Below, piece by piece: positions 32,937-41,278 of a stretch of 41,310 nt of DNA. A program made the position numbers and the translations under genes. Numbering within the stretch: the first letter of the stretch is position 1; each line of letters starts with the position of its first letter. This DNA comes from Mariprofundaceae bacterium (GTDB lineage: Bacteria > Pseudomonadota > Zetaproteobacteria > Mariprofundales > Mariprofundaceae): assembly GCA_030950905.1 (NCBI GenBank), contig JAUZQQ010000011.1:1-41310 (forward strand). Direction: 5' to 3'. Below the pieces are notes generated by a model that worked only from the letters and a program-made list of their open reading frames with translations, searched no databases and had not been told where the DNA came from.

Positions 32937-33885
32937 CTTCGTCCTCGTTATTGTGTGCCAGCATCGGTGGGTTGTTGGCATTGATCAGGTGGGTCAACAA
33001 AGCCATACGAATAGACACCCCATTTTCAACCTGATGCAAGACCCGACTGTTCAGTGAATCGGCAACATCCGAGCTGATTTCAACACCACGGTTCATCGGC
33101 CCTGGATGCATGATCAAACAATGATCACCAGCCATGCGTTGGCGCGCACGGTGCAAGCCATAGGCTTCGTGGTATTCACGAATGGATGGAAAACAGCACG
33201 CTGATGTTAAGCGTTCATTTTGTACCCGTAACATATAAATAATATCACTGCCAGGAATCGCTGCATCAAAATCATGATAAACGGAACAGCCATAACGCGC
33301 CACATGCAATGGTAACAAGGTTTTGGGGGCAACCAAACGAATATGGTAGCCCATGATTTTCGCTGCCAACAAATGTGAGCGTGCCACGCGAGAATGGGCA
33401 ATATCCCCAACCAAGGTCATTATCTTGCCTTCAAAACTTCCCAAAGACTGTTGAATGGTCAGCAAGTCGGTTAAAATTTGCGTGGGGTGTTCGTGTGAGC
33501 CATCACCAGCATTGATGATGGCTGTGTTTTGTAAGTATTCAGCGAGAAATGCGCAACTTCCAGCGAGTCCATGACGAACAACCAAAAGGTGGGGCTGCAT
33601 AGCGGCCAGCGTTTGCCCCGTATCGAGCAGCGACTCCCCTTTTTTGGTGGCACTGGTTGAGGCGGAAATATTGATCACATCTGCGGACAAGCGTTTGCCT
33701 GCAATCTCAAAGCTGGTGCGGGTGCGGGTAGAATTTTCAAAAAATAAATTGATGATGGTTTTGCCGCGCAGTGTCGGTGCTTTTTTAATGCTGCGGCGAT
33801 TAATATCCAGCATGGACTCACCGAGTTGCAACAACCACATGATGTCATCCGAGGATAAGTCAGCAATGCCCAATAAATGCCTCAA
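32920..33885 (-). CDS. pyrB: Aspartate carbamoyltransferase, catalytic subunit
   Basis: 321 residues. The carbamoyl-phosphate site FFENSTRTRTSFE, the mobile loop SASTSATKKGESLLDTG, the HPTQILTDLLT helix and HPGPMNRGVE are all present. It makes carbamoyl-aspartate. No pyrI regulatory subunit is nearby. The last ten residues are almost entirely acidic (NNEDEDDDED), an unusual tail encoded by the same bases that carry the Shine-Dalgarno and start codon of pyrC. ATGA overlap with pyrR upstream. Confidence 0.95.
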   Translation of the reverse strand: MRHLLGIADLSSDDIMWLLQLGESMLDINRRSIKKAPTLRGKTIINLFFENSTRTRTSFEIAGKRLSADVINISASTSATKKGESLLDTGQTLAAMQPHLLVVRHGLAGSCAFLAEYLQNTAIINAGDGSHEHPTQILTDLLTIQQSLGSFEGKIMTLVGDIAHSRVARSHLLAAKIMGYHIRLVAPKTLLPLHVARYGCSVYHDFDAAIPGSDIIYMLRVQNERLTSACCFPSIREYHEAYGLHRARQRMAGDHCLIMHPGPMNRGVEISSDVADSLNSRVLHQVENGVSIRMALLTHLINANNPPMLAHNNEDEDDDED

Positions 33886-34436
33886 GGTAAGTGTTCCTCG
33901 CTACACGCTTTGCGCTCGGAAAGCCGCCTAGAAATCGACCAAACGGCTTTCCCCGCCGCATTTTTGCACATCGTTAAATCGACCACATGATCCGCTGGCG
34001 CGCTAAAGCTAAGGCCAATCACGTTGGGTTGAATGGGTAATTGACGGCCACCCCGATCTACAAGAACAGCCAGGGAAACCGAAGCAGGACGACCATAATC
34101 AAACAGCTCACCGAGGGCTGCACGAATCGTTCGACCACTAAAAATAACATCATCAACCAACCAAATATGACGATCATTAATATCAAAGGGTAAATCACTG
34201 CCATGCACCACAGGGTGTAAGGGCGAGCGGTCAAGATCATCACGGTAAAAGCTAATGTCTAGGTTGCCTCGTACCACATTGCACCCTTCTTTTTTCAATC
34301 GTTTTTGCAAGGCATTGGCCACTTGTGAGCCACCACGTTGAATGCCAACCAAATACACGCTTGTATCAGTCATGGATTGTGCCATCTTTTTTAATGACTT
34401 TCTAATTTGCTTGTTTTCAAAAATAATACCATTCAT
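33882..34436 (-). CDS. pyrR: PyrR-type pyrimidine operon regulator / uracil phosphoribosyltransferase
   Basis: 184 residues. The PRPP-binding motif is IWLVDDVIFSGRTIRAAL (91-108). Other PyrR features are YLVGIQRGGSQVA, the DISFYRDDL segment and PNVIGLSFSAP. PyrR converts uracil to UMP and, in Gram-positives, binds pyr mRNA to control attenuation. I see neither a PyrR-binding anti-antiterminator nor a leader terminator in the 90 nt upstream, so only the enzyme activity can be inferred with confidence. AAGGGG precedes the ATG by 6 nt. It heads pyrR-pyrB-pyrC-pyrK, directly downstream of the suf operon. A small inverted repeat TGCGA-N7-TCGCA sits at 34482-34498. Confidence 0.93.
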   Translation of the reverse strand: MNGIIFENKQIRKSLKKMAQSMTDTSVYLVGIQRGGSQVANALQKRLKKEGCNVVRGNLDISFYRDDLDRSPLHPVVHGSDLPFDINDRHIWLVDDVIFSGRTIRAALGELFDYGRPASVSLAVLVDRGGRQLPIQPNVIGLSFSAPADHVVDLTMCKNAAGKAVWSISRRLSERKACSEEHLP

Positions 34437-34526
34437 GCTTGCCCCTTTGTATTTTAAAAATCATGTGCTTGAATCGGCATGTGCGATGGGGGGTCGCAGT
34501 AGGTCTTTCTATTCTTGGGCAGCGTC

Positions 34527-35093
34527 CTAAAACATCCCCAATTGTAACTTCGCCAATTCAGACATCATGGCTCGATCCCATGGTGGGTCAAACACCAATT
34601 CAACATGAACATCCGTTACATTTTTTACAGCGAGCAATTTGTTTCTTATATCATCAATCAGAAAAGGCCCCATACCACAACCTGCTGCGGTTAAGGTCAT
34701 GGTTATCTCCACTGCATTTCCACCTTCGTCGGTATCCACGCAATGCACGTTGTAAATCAAACCAAGCTCAACAATATTGACTGGAATTTCTGGATCATAA
34801 CAGGTTTTTAATGCATCCCAGATATTATCTTCATTCACGGGCCCATCCACCGTTTTTTGTTGAAGATCGCTGTCGCCAACAGCTGTCTTTTCCTTGGCGT
34901 GCATACCCAAGGCATCGGCATCATGGTTTTCAATCCGCACCAAATTACCGTTCACACCAATGGTGAAAAAATCACCCAATTCTTGTGTCACCCGAACCAG
35001 AGACCCTTCAGGAACCACCACAGGGGTTCCCATCGGAATAAGCACCCCATCCACACTGCGACTTACCGTAATCATAGCACCTGATGTCATCAT
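34527..35093 (-). CDS. sufT: Fe-S assembly protein SufT (long form)
   Basis: 188 residues. The C-terminal half (about 88-188) is a MIP18/DUF59 domain: WDALKTCYDPEIPVNIVELGLIY, then LTAAGCGMGPF, then VELVFDPPWD. The N-terminal extension (about 1-80, SRSVDGVLIPMGTPVVVPEGS) is the hallmark of the long SufT family found in SUF operons (TIGR03406-type). SufT supports maturation of Fe-S proteins. The first ATG overlaps the sufU stop (TAATG); GGAG spacing would favour the second ATG three bases on. It ends the suf operon. Confidence 0.92.
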   Translation of the reverse strand: MMTSGAMITVSRSVDGVLIPMGTPVVVPEGSLVRVTQELGDFFTIGVNGNLVRIENHDADALGMHAKEKTAVGDSDLQQKTVDGPVNEDNIWDALKTCYDPEIPVNIVELGLIYNVHCVDTDEGGNAVEITMTLTAAGCGMGPFLIDDIRNKLLAVKNVTDVHVELVFDPPWDRAMMSELAKLQLGMF

Positions 35094-35545
35094 TACTCCG
35101 TTTTAGCCACGCCGCTATCGGCATGCATGGCTGATTTTAAGGTATGCCAACACAATATGGCGCATTTAACACGGGAAGGAAACTCGCGCACACCAGCGAG
35201 CACAGTAAGCTTGCCCATGCCATCATCTGCCACAGGTTGATCCACAGGTGCGGTAACCATTTGTTGAAAACGATCAAACAAGGCCTCAAATTCACCCAAT
35301 GTTTTGCCTTTTAGTGTTTCACTCATAATGGATGCCGAAGCCACAGAAATGGCGCAGCCATCGCCTTCAAATGATAGGTCATCAATACACCCGTTTTTAA
35401 TATGCAAGTAAACATGCAATTGATCACCACACAAGGGATTGTGGCCATCCGCCTGATGGGTACACGGATCAAGTTTGCCAAAATGCCGTGGTGATTTGCT
35501 ATGGTCAACAATCACTTCTTGGTAGAGACTGCGTAAATCAAACAT
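35093..35545 (-). CDS. sufU: SufU, Fe-S assembly / sulfur-relay protein
   Basis: 150 residues with the three conserved cysteines and aspartate of the IscU fold: C39 and D41 (PLCGD), C64 (GDGCAIS), C128 (RVKCAILCW). Between C64 and C128 it keeps the insertion typical of SufU (KLTVLAGVREFPSRVKC) and not IscU, so it most likely binds zinc and accepts sulfur from SufS. SufU replaces SufE here; no sufE or sufA is present in the cluster. AGGAG lies 11 nt upstream. TAATG coupling to sufT. Confidence 0.93.
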   Translation of the reverse strand: MFDLRSLYQEVIVDHSKSPRHFGKLDPCTHQADGHNPLCGDQLHVYLHIKNGCIDDLSFEGDGCAISVASASIMSETLKGKTLGEFEALFDRFQQMVTAPVDQPVADDGMGKLTVLAGVREFPSRVKCAILCWHTLKSAMHADSGVAKTE

Positions 35546-35559
35546 GGTTGCTCTTGCTC

Positions 35560-36777
35560 CTAAGAAAACATGGCATAGGCTTGTTCGATGGCAACAAACA
35601 AGGTATCCACATCATCTTTTGTATTATAAACAGCAAACGAGGCACGGGCCGTTGCTGGCACGCCAAAAAATTTCATGACGGGCATGGCACAATGATGGCC
35701 TGCACGAATCGCCACCCCGTCACGGTCTAAAATTGTTCCCAAATCATGGGGGTGAACGCCATTGACGGCGAATGATAGTACACTGGCTTTGTTTTTTGCA
35801 GTGCCAATCAAACGAATATAACCCGTTGATTCTGCCTTGTCCGTGGCATACGCAAGCAGCGATTGTTCATGCTTGGCAATGGCATCCATACCCAACGATT
35901 GCAGGTAACGAAGTGCTGCACCAAAACCAATCACCCCTGCAATATTAGGTGTTCCCGCCTCAAATTTATAAGGCAAATCATTGTATTCACTGCGTTCGAA
36001 ACTGACCGTGCGAATCATATCGCCACCACCCTGATAAGGCGGCATGGCTTCTAACAAGGCCTCTTTGGCATAAAGCATACCAACGCCTGTAGGGCCATAC
36101 ATTTTATGCGCACTGGTTACATAAAAATCGACATCCAATGCCTGTACATCCACTGCCATATGCGCCAATGCCTGTGCGCCATCGAGCAAAACTTTTGCCC
36201 CCACAGCATGTGATTTTTGAATAATCTCGGCCACAGGGTTGATGGTTCCCAATGCGTTGGATTGATGTACTACGGCAACCAAACGTGTGCGTGCATGAAG
36301 CATGGCATCAAATTGATCCATCAACAACTCACCACGCGCATTCATGGGGGCGATTTTTAATGTTGCCCCTGTCCGTTCACACAACCATTGCCATGGTACA
36401 ATATTAGAATGGTGTTCCATCGCAGAAATGATAATTTCATCGCCTGCTGCAACATTTGCATTACCCCAACTCTGTGCCACCAAATTAATGGCCTCGGTTG
36501 CCCCGCGAACAAAAACAATTTCACGTCGATTGTTGGCATGAATCAAACCCACAAGATCATCGCGTGTTCGTTCGTAGTTCACCGTAGCCCGCTCCGACAA
36601 GGCGTGAACGCCACGGTGTACATTGGCATTGTCTTGCCTGTAATAATTGCACAAAGCATCAATCACTGTTGTTGGCTTTTGGGTTGTTGCAGCATTGTCT
36701 AAATAAACCAATGGTTTACCATAAACTTGTTGCTTTAAAATAGGGAAGTCGTTGCGAATATCAATAAAAGGGTTCAT
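35560..36777 (-). CDS. sufS: Cysteine desulfurase SufS
   Basis: 405 residues, group II cysteine desulfurase. Visible are YLDNAATTQKP near the N-terminus, ATEAINLVAQSWG, SAMEHHSNIVPWQ, HQSNALGTINPV, the PLP lysine K225 in TSAHKMYGPTG and the catalytic Cys363 in RAGHHCAMPVM (short-loop type). It removes sulfur from cysteine and passes it on to SufU. AGGAA precedes the ATG by 6 nt. The genes on both sides are suf genes, excluding kynureninase-like or CsdA roles as the first guess. Confidence 0.96.
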   Translation of the reverse strand: MNPFIDIRNDFPILKQQVYGKPLVYLDNAATTQKPTTVIDALCNYYRQDNANVHRGVHALSERATVNYERTRDDLVGLIHANNRREIVFVRGATEAINLVAQSWGNANVAAGDEIIISAMEHHSNIVPWQWLCERTGATLKIAPMNARGELLMDQFDAMLHARTRLVAVVHQSNALGTINPVAEIIQKSHAVGAKVLLDGAQALAHMAVDVQALDVDFYVTSAHKMYGPTGVGMLYAKEALLEAMPPYQGGGDMIRTVSFERSEYNDLPYKFEAGTPNIAGVIGFGAALRYLQSLGMDAIAKHEQSLLAYATDKAESTGYIRLIGTAKNKASVLSFAVNGVHPHDLGTILDRDGVAIRAGHHCAMPVMKFFGVPATARASFAVYNTKDDVDTLFVAIEQAYAMFS

Positions 36778-36792
36778 GCAGATTCCTAAATA

Positions 36793-38055
36793 TTATTTGG
36801 CTAAGAGACCGAGCAAATCAGTGCCATGGGGGATTTTATTAAAGGCGATACTTTCAATATAACGACGAATATGCCGATCAGGCAATACTGCGAGCAATGC
36901 ATCTGCAAAGGCAAACACCAGTATATCGCGGCTCATGGCTTCAGACAAACCGCGTGAACGCAGGTAAAATAAATGATCGGCATTTAATTGTCCCACCGTT
37001 GCGCCGTGGCTGCACGTTACGTTATCATGGTCGATTTCGAGTTCAGGCTTGGTATCAATTTCAGCATTTTTTGATAACAATAAATTATCGCTATGCTGCT
37101 CGGCATCCGTTCCTGAGGCATGGCGATGAACGTGAACCTTGCCGTTAAATACACCGTGGCTATGGTCTGCCAATACGCTGCGGTACACTTGGCGGCTGCT
37201 GCAATCGGGGGCATAATGGTTGATATGAATATGGTGATCTACATGCTGCGCATCATGCAGTAAAAAAAGACCATGCACGGCACAGTATGCCGAGGCTTGC
37301 TGCAATTGTACGCAAATATCCATGCGAATTTTTTCGCCGCCCAACTCTGCTGCATGGGCATCAAAATGACTTGCCTGCTGTTGTTCAACATGAAGACGGC
37401 CAAAATGCCAATCGTTGGCAGCAAATTCTTGCACACGGGTGTGGTCTAACGTCGACGCTGTTTCTAAGTAACAATGATAATGGCTGGTGCGTAGGCGGGC
37501 ATGTTCACCCGTTAATGCCACATCATGGTGAATAATGCTTGCCTTTGAAGATTCCCCCAAATGCACCCGGTGACGCACATGGCTATGCGCGGTATCATCA
37601 TGCAAGTGAAGAATATACAAAGGCTTATCCAGCAATACCCCAGCAGCAACACGCAGGCACACGCCATCATCCATCAGACCTGCATTCAATGCATCAAAGG
37701 CATGAAACAATGGGGCATCAGGCTGGACTTTAGGCAAATCCTCGCAGGCTGTTGTTTGATCCATCGTTGACCAAGGAACAAGATCAACACCAGCAGGAAG
37801 TGCCAGCCCCAGAACATGGATTCGACCTTGAAAAAAGATGATGGTATAAGCATCCAGCCCATCAATTTTTGGATAGAATTCAGGTAAGAAAGGAGCCGCC
37901 GCTGGGGCATTTTCTTTTCGCCAATCGGCTCCCATGCGTTGATGAATAGCTGAGACATCGGTGTATTTCCACGCCTCTTGGCGATCATGGGGAAGGCCAA
38001 CAGCACGGAATGTTGCCATTGCCGCATCACGCCATGTTTGCATGGTATCAACCAT
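36793..38055 (-). CDS. sufD: Fe-S scaffold subunit SufD
   Basis: 420 residues. The N-terminal helical part ([15 protein letters not shown]) and the C-terminal beta-helix core are typical: [49 protein letters not shown] is the conserved UPF0051 region (only key stretches cited: ELEIDHDNV and CSHGATVG). SufD forms SufBC2D with the neighbouring subunits. AGAGG lies 7 nt before the ATG, which overlaps the sufC stop by 8 nt. The protein is notably rich in His and Gln. Confidence 0.94.
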   Translation of the reverse strand: MVDTMQTWRDAAMATFRAVGLPHDRQEAWKYTDVSAIHQRMGADWRKENAPAAAPFLPEFYPKIDGLDAYTIIFFQGRIHVLGLALPAGVDLVPWSTMDQTTACEDLPKVQPDAPLFHAFDALNAGLMDDGVCLRVAAGVLLDKPLYILHLHDDTAHSHVRHRVHLGESSKASIIHHDVALTGEHARLRTSHYHCYLETASTLDHTRVQEFAANDWHFGRLHVEQQQASHFDAHAAELGGEKIRMDICVQLQQASAYCAVHGLFLLHDAQHVDHHIHINHYAPDCSSRQVYRSVLADHSHGVFNGKVHVHRHASGTDAEQHSDNLLLSKNAEIDTKPELEIDHDNVTCSHGATVGQLNADHLFYLRSRGLSEAMSRDILVFAFADALLAVLPDRHIRRYIESIAFNKIPHGTDLLGLLAK

Positions 38056-38803
38056 GGGTCGCCTCTTCTTTCACCCAGTCATAACCGCGTTTTTCTAATT
38101 CCATTGCCAAGTGGCGATCACCTGATTTTAAAATACGACCATCGGAAAATACGTGCACCACATCAGGCACAATATAATCCAATAGGCGTTGGTAGTGGGT
38201 AATCATCACAATAGCGCGGTCTGCACTACGGAATTGGTTGACACCGCCAGCAACCACCCGCAAGGCATCAATATCCAAGCCTGAGTCTGTCTCATCAAGC
38301 AAGGCCAATGTTGGTTCCAGCACTGCCATTTGAAAAATCTCATTGCGCTTTTTTTCACCGCCAGAAAAACCTTCGTTCACCGAACGTGATAAAAAACTTT
38401 CATCCATATCAACCAGCTTTGCTTTTTCTTTGACCATTTTTAAAAAATCAAAGGCATCCAATTGACTCAAGCCTTGGTGCTTTCGTTTTGCATTCAACGC
38501 TGCTTTGAGCAAATAGGTGTTGTTCACGCCGGGGATTTCTACGGGGTATTGAAAGGCCAGAAAAACACCTGCCCATGCCCGTTCTTCAGGTTTCATTGCC
38601 AGCAAATCTTGACCATGAAACAAAACAGTGCCAGTGGTTACTGTATAAGCATCACGCCCTGCCAACACGTTTGAAAGCGTGCTTTTTCCTGCCCCATTTG
38701 GCCCCATAATAGCATGGACTTCACCCGCTTTTACATGCAGATTAACGCCACGAAGAATTTTCTTACCCGCCACGCTTGCGCATAAATTTTCAATTTTCAA
38801 CAT
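38048..38803 (-). CDS. sufC: Fe-S assembly ATPase SufC
   Basis: 251 residues, ABC-type ATPase. Walker A is GPNGAGKST (34-42), the signature motif [11 protein letters not shown], Walker [13 protein letters not shown], and the H-loop MITHYQRLL. SufC drives structural changes of the SufBCD scaffold during cluster assembly. It lies between sufB (71-nt gap with a heptanucleotide repeat) and sufD (8-nt overlap). AGAGGA is about 12 nt upstream of the ATG, longer than ideal. Confidence 0.96.
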   Translation of the reverse strand: MLKIENLCASVAGKKILRGVNLHVKAGEVHAIMGPNGAGKSTLSNVLAGRDAYTVTTGTVLFHGQDLLAMKPEERAWAGVFLAFQYPVEIPGVNNTYLLKAALNAKRKHQGLSQLDAFDFLKMVKEKAKLVDMDESFLSRSVNEGFSGGEKKRNEIFQMAVLEPTLALLDETDSGLDIDALRVVAGGVNQFRSADRAIVMITHYQRLLDYIVPDVVHVFSDGRILKSGDRHLAMELEKRGYDWVKEEATHG

Positions 38804-38826
38804 GGTTTTCGACCATCCTCTTTTTT

Positions 38827-38868
38827 GATTTGCGATTTACGATTTGTAGTTTGTGGTTTATAATTTAT
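38827..38868. repeat. Six tandem degenerate heptanucleotides between sufB and sufC
   Basis: On the plus strand the units are gatttgc, gatttac, gatttgt, agtttgt, ggtttat and aatttat, each 7 nt with a central ttt. They fill most of the only sizeable gap inside the suf operon. No stem is formed, so it is not a terminator. Confidence 0.7.
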
Positions 38869-38874
38869 CATCTG

Positions 38875-40332
38875 CTAACCCACCGCACCTTCAAGGCTTA
38901 GTTCCATTAAGCGATTGGCCTCTACGGCAAATTCCATGGGTAATACATCAAACACATCTTTGCAAAAACCGTTGACAATCGTGCTTGTGGCATCTTCTTC
39001 GGATAGGCCGCGTTGCTGGCAATAAAACAATTGATCTTCACCAATGCGTGAGGTGCTAGCCTCGTGTTCCAGTATTGCCGTTGGGTTTTTTACTTCAATG
39101 TAAGGAAAGGTATGCGCGCCACAACGGTCGCCAAGCAGTAAGGAATCGCACTGGCTATGGTTTCTCGCCCCTTCGGCTTGCGCCTCAATACGCACCAAGC
39201 CACGGTATGATTGTTGCGAACGCCCTGCTGAAATACCCTTGGAGATAATCGTACTGCGGGTGTTTTTTCCAATGTGAATCATTTTTGTACCCGTATCCGC
39301 TTGCTGACAATGGCTGGTAACGGCAACCGAATAAAATTCCCCTACCGATTCATCACCCAATAATACACAACTGGGGTATTTCCATGTGATCGCGGAGCCA
39401 GTCTCCACCTGTGTCCATGAAATACGTGCGCGTTTACCCCGGCATTCGCCACGTTTGGTCACAAAGTTATAGATACCACCCACGCCATTTTCATCACCAG
39501 GGTACCAGTTTTGTACCGTAGAGTATTTAATATAGGCATCGTCGAGGGCGATCAATTCCACCACGGCCGCGTGCAGTTGATTTTCATCACGCATGGGCGC
39601 AGTGCAACCCTCTAGGTAACTCACTGTTGCGCCTTCTTCAGCAATAATCAATGTGCGTTCAAATTGCCCCGTATTGGCGGCATTGATGCGAAAATAGGTT
39701 GATAACTCCATCGGACAACGCACCCCTTTGGGGATAAAAACAAATGAACCATCGGTAAAGACTGCGGCATTGAGCGCTGCATAAAAATTATCACTCGCTG
39801 GCACAACCGTACCCAAGTATTGCTGAATCAATTCAGGGTATTCCTGCACTGCTTCAGAGAAGGGGCAAAAAATAACCCCTGCCTTTTTCAATTTGGATTT
39901 AAATGTCGTCGCCACAGAAACAGAGTCAAATACCGCATCCACCGCAATTTCTTTCACCCCTGCCAGCATTTCTTGTTCACGCAGGGGAATGCCCAATTTT
40001 TCATAGGTGCGCAACAGCTCAGGGTCAACATCAGCCAAGGTTTTAGGGCCATCGCTATTGTCTTTTGGTGCGGAATAATACGAAATGGCTTGGTAATCAA
40101 TGGCTGGGTAATCCACCTTTGGCCAATGGGGTTCGATCATGGTTTGCCAGTGCTCAAATGCCTGCAAACGCCAATTAAGTAACCATTCTGGTTCTCGTTT
40201 AATATTGGAGATATGACGAATCACCGAAACATCAAGCCCCGGAGCAAGGGTTTCTTGTTCAATATCAGTAACAAAACCAGCCGCATACTCGTGCTTGTTT
40301 AATTCATTCTGTAATGCTTCATTGTCGCTCAT
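38875..40332 (-). CDS. sufB: Fe-S scaffold subunit SufB
   Basis: 485 residues. Family segments are [97 protein letters not shown] (cited in parts) and the C-terminal [22 protein letters not shown] with its conserved Cys. SufB is the scaffold on which clusters are built. AGGAG sits inside the last codons of the regulator gene, and the ATG immediately follows that gene's stop, so the two are co-translated. Confidence 0.96.
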   Translation of the reverse strand: MSDNEALQNELNKHEYAAGFVTDIEQETLAPGLDVSVIRHISNIKREPEWLLNWRLQAFEHWQTMIEPHWPKVDYPAIDYQAISYYSAPKDNSDGPKTLADVDPELLRTYEKLGIPLREQEMLAGVKEIAVDAVFDSVSVATTFKSKLKKAGVIFCPFSEAVQEYPELIQQYLGTVVPASDNFYAALNAAVFTDGSFVFIPKGVRCPMELSTYFRINAANTGQFERTLIIAEEGATVSYLEGCTAPMRDENQLHAAVVELIALDDAYIKYSTVQNWYPGDENGVGGIYNFVTKRGECRGKRARISWTQVETGSAITWKYPSCVLLGDESVGEFYSVAVTSHCQQADTGTKMIHIGKNTRSTIISKGISAGRSQQSYRGLVRIEAQAEGARNHSQCDSLLLGDRCGAHTFPYIEVKNPTAILEHEASTSRIGEDQLFYCQQRGLSEEDATSTIVNGFCKDVFDVLPMEFAVEANRLMELSLEGAVG

Positions 40333-40833
40333 TTATACTCCTGTGCAAGCATGGCATGGTGGCTCTGCCACCACCGCAAGTGGCGGTGAAAATTGCGGTT
40401 TGCTTGCCAAACAAAACTCTGCCGAAAAATCATCTGCCATCATATCGCTTAAAGAAATATGATGCAGCACACGAACAATACTGCGATTAATACCTTGCCA
40501 ATTGTGGCTGATGGTGCAGTTATCCTGTTGTTCGCAGTTTAACGCATCAGTATTGCATGCGGTCAAAGCCAGCTCATGGTCAAAACAAAGCAAAATATCA
40601 GCCACGGATATATCGCTGGCAGCACCCACTAACGAATAACCACCTTTTGCCCCCCGCACCGAAGACAATACCCCGCCAGCCAATAATGTTTGCAAAATTT
40701 TACTTACCGTTGGCGCAGGAATATGTGTCATGCCTGAGAGCTCTACGGCAGCAACGCAGGGCTTCTCTGAAGCGGCAACTTTGGCCATAAGCAAGACACC
40801 ATAATCTGCAATTCGTGTTAATTTCAGCACCAT
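40333..40833 (-). CDS. Rrf2-family SUF operon regulator
   Basis: 166 residues. The winged helix-turn-helix (1-68) shows LTRIADYGVLLMAKVA, HIPAPTVSKILQTLLAGGVL and SVRGAKGGYSL, typical of Rrf2/IscR. Three cysteines C93, C100 and C106 (CX6CX5C) could hold an Fe-S cluster as in IscR. Another pair (CHAC) lies near the C-terminus. It corresponds to the Rrf2-type SUF regulators found at the head of suf operons in Xanthomonas relatives. GAGGTGG precedes the ATG. A 17-bp palindrome 10 nt upstream of the ATG is a likely autoregulatory operator. Confidence 0.92.
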   Translation of the reverse strand: MVLKLTRIADYGVLLMAKVAASEKPCVAAVELSGMTHIPAPTVSKILQTLLAGGVLSSVRGAKGGYSLVGAASDISVADILLCFDHELALTACNTDALNCEQQDNCTISHNWQGINRSIVRVLHHISLSDMMADDFSAEFCLASKPQFSPPLAVVAEPPCHACTGV

Positions 40834-40842
40834 ACCACCTCG

Positions 40843-40859
40843 TAAAGTGGAGTACTTTA
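40843..40859 (-). promoter_or_regulatory. Palindromic operator upstream of the suf operon
   Basis: TAAAGTggagtACTTTA is a perfect 6-bp inverted repeat with a 5-bp centre, located 10-26 nt before the start codon of the Rrf2 regulator. Rrf2-family proteins bind palindromes of this general size near their own promoters. The position would let the dimer block RNA polymerase. Confidence 0.6.
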
Positions 40860-40881
40860 GTCTTGTTTAATGACATGGCAA
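40847..40881 (-). promoter_or_regulatory. Candidate promoter of the suf operon
   Basis: On the minus strand TTGCCA (40881-40876), 16 nt, TAAAGT (40859-40854). The -10 candidate is one half of the operator palindrome, so bound regulator would occlude it. Predicted start near 40847, leaving a 13-nt leader. Confidence 0.4.
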
Positions 40882-41058
40882 GATAATTTTTTTCTGCGCT
40901 CTTTATTGCAAGGGGGTTCTCAACGCTAAGCAGCAGTTACTAACATCCACATTTTATCCCAAAGTGATGAAGCCGTGCGGCTTTGCCGTGATGTCCGTGG
41001 ATTTTGAGCGTTTACTTTGGTAAAAACCCGAGGCATAATCAGGGTTAATTATAGGGGT

Positions 41059-41089
41059 AAAGTTGTGCCCGTAAGGCACAAAACTTTTT
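41059..41089 (+). terminator. Hairpin with T-run, possible terminator
   Basis: TTGTGCC-CGTAA-GGCACAA (41063-41081) is a perfect 7-bp stem, extended by AAAG/CTTT with a 2-nt bulge and followed by TTTTT (41085-41089). No plus-strand gene lies upstream in the window, so what it would terminate is unclear. Confidence 0.4.
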
Positions 41090-41116
41090 AAAAAGGTGAT
41101 TCAATGCCACACATTT

Positions 41117-41149
41117 AGTGTTCGGGTCAGTGTTCGGGTCAGTGTTGAC
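41117..41149. repeat. 12-nt tandem repeat, 2.5 copies
   Basis: agtgttcgggtc occurs twice head-to-tail (41117-41128, 41129-41140) and is followed by the partial copy agtgttgac. GGGTCA-rich repeats of this kind are often seen beside REP-associated or IS200-like elements; that link is from memory. Confidence 0.75.
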
Positions 41150-41215
41150 AAATGGGTGTTTTATGGTTCAGACTAGTACCACGCCCCAGAAGTTCGTGAA
41201 AAAAAGGTGGTCAAA

Positions 41216-41278
41216 ATGCTGATAAATTATAATAATCCGCAGGATGAACAATGTAAGAGTTATTTTAACAACAGATGA
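41216..41278 (+). CDS. Short reading frame with strong ribosome site (20 aa), possible leader peptide
   Basis: The ATG at 41216 has AGGTGG 5 nt upstream, the best ribosome site in this stretch. It encodes MLINYNNPQDEQCKSYFNNR and then stops. It overlaps the open frame starting at 41244 in another frame. It could be a leader peptide, the first frame of a frameshifted gene, or chance. Confidence 0.3.
   Translation: MLINYNNPQDEQCKSYFNNR

Larger units (their letters stand above)
40882..41215. other. Non-coding stretch rich in inverted repeats
   Basis: No convincing gene. It holds interleaved inverted repeats: ATCCAC/GTGGAT (40945-40950 and 40997-41002), CCAAAGT/ACTTTGG (40959-40965 and 41014-41020) and AAGCCG-TG-CGGCTT (40970-40983). 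A hairpin and a 12-nt tandem repeat follow (listed separately). It could be the edge of a repetitive element or a small RNA; the sequence does not decide. Confidence 0.45.

Noticed and set aside
34437-34526. PyrR-responsive attenuator in front of pyrR
   Set aside because: Only a small TGCGA/TCGCA repeat without a T-run; no PyrR-binding consensus or alternative terminator stem.
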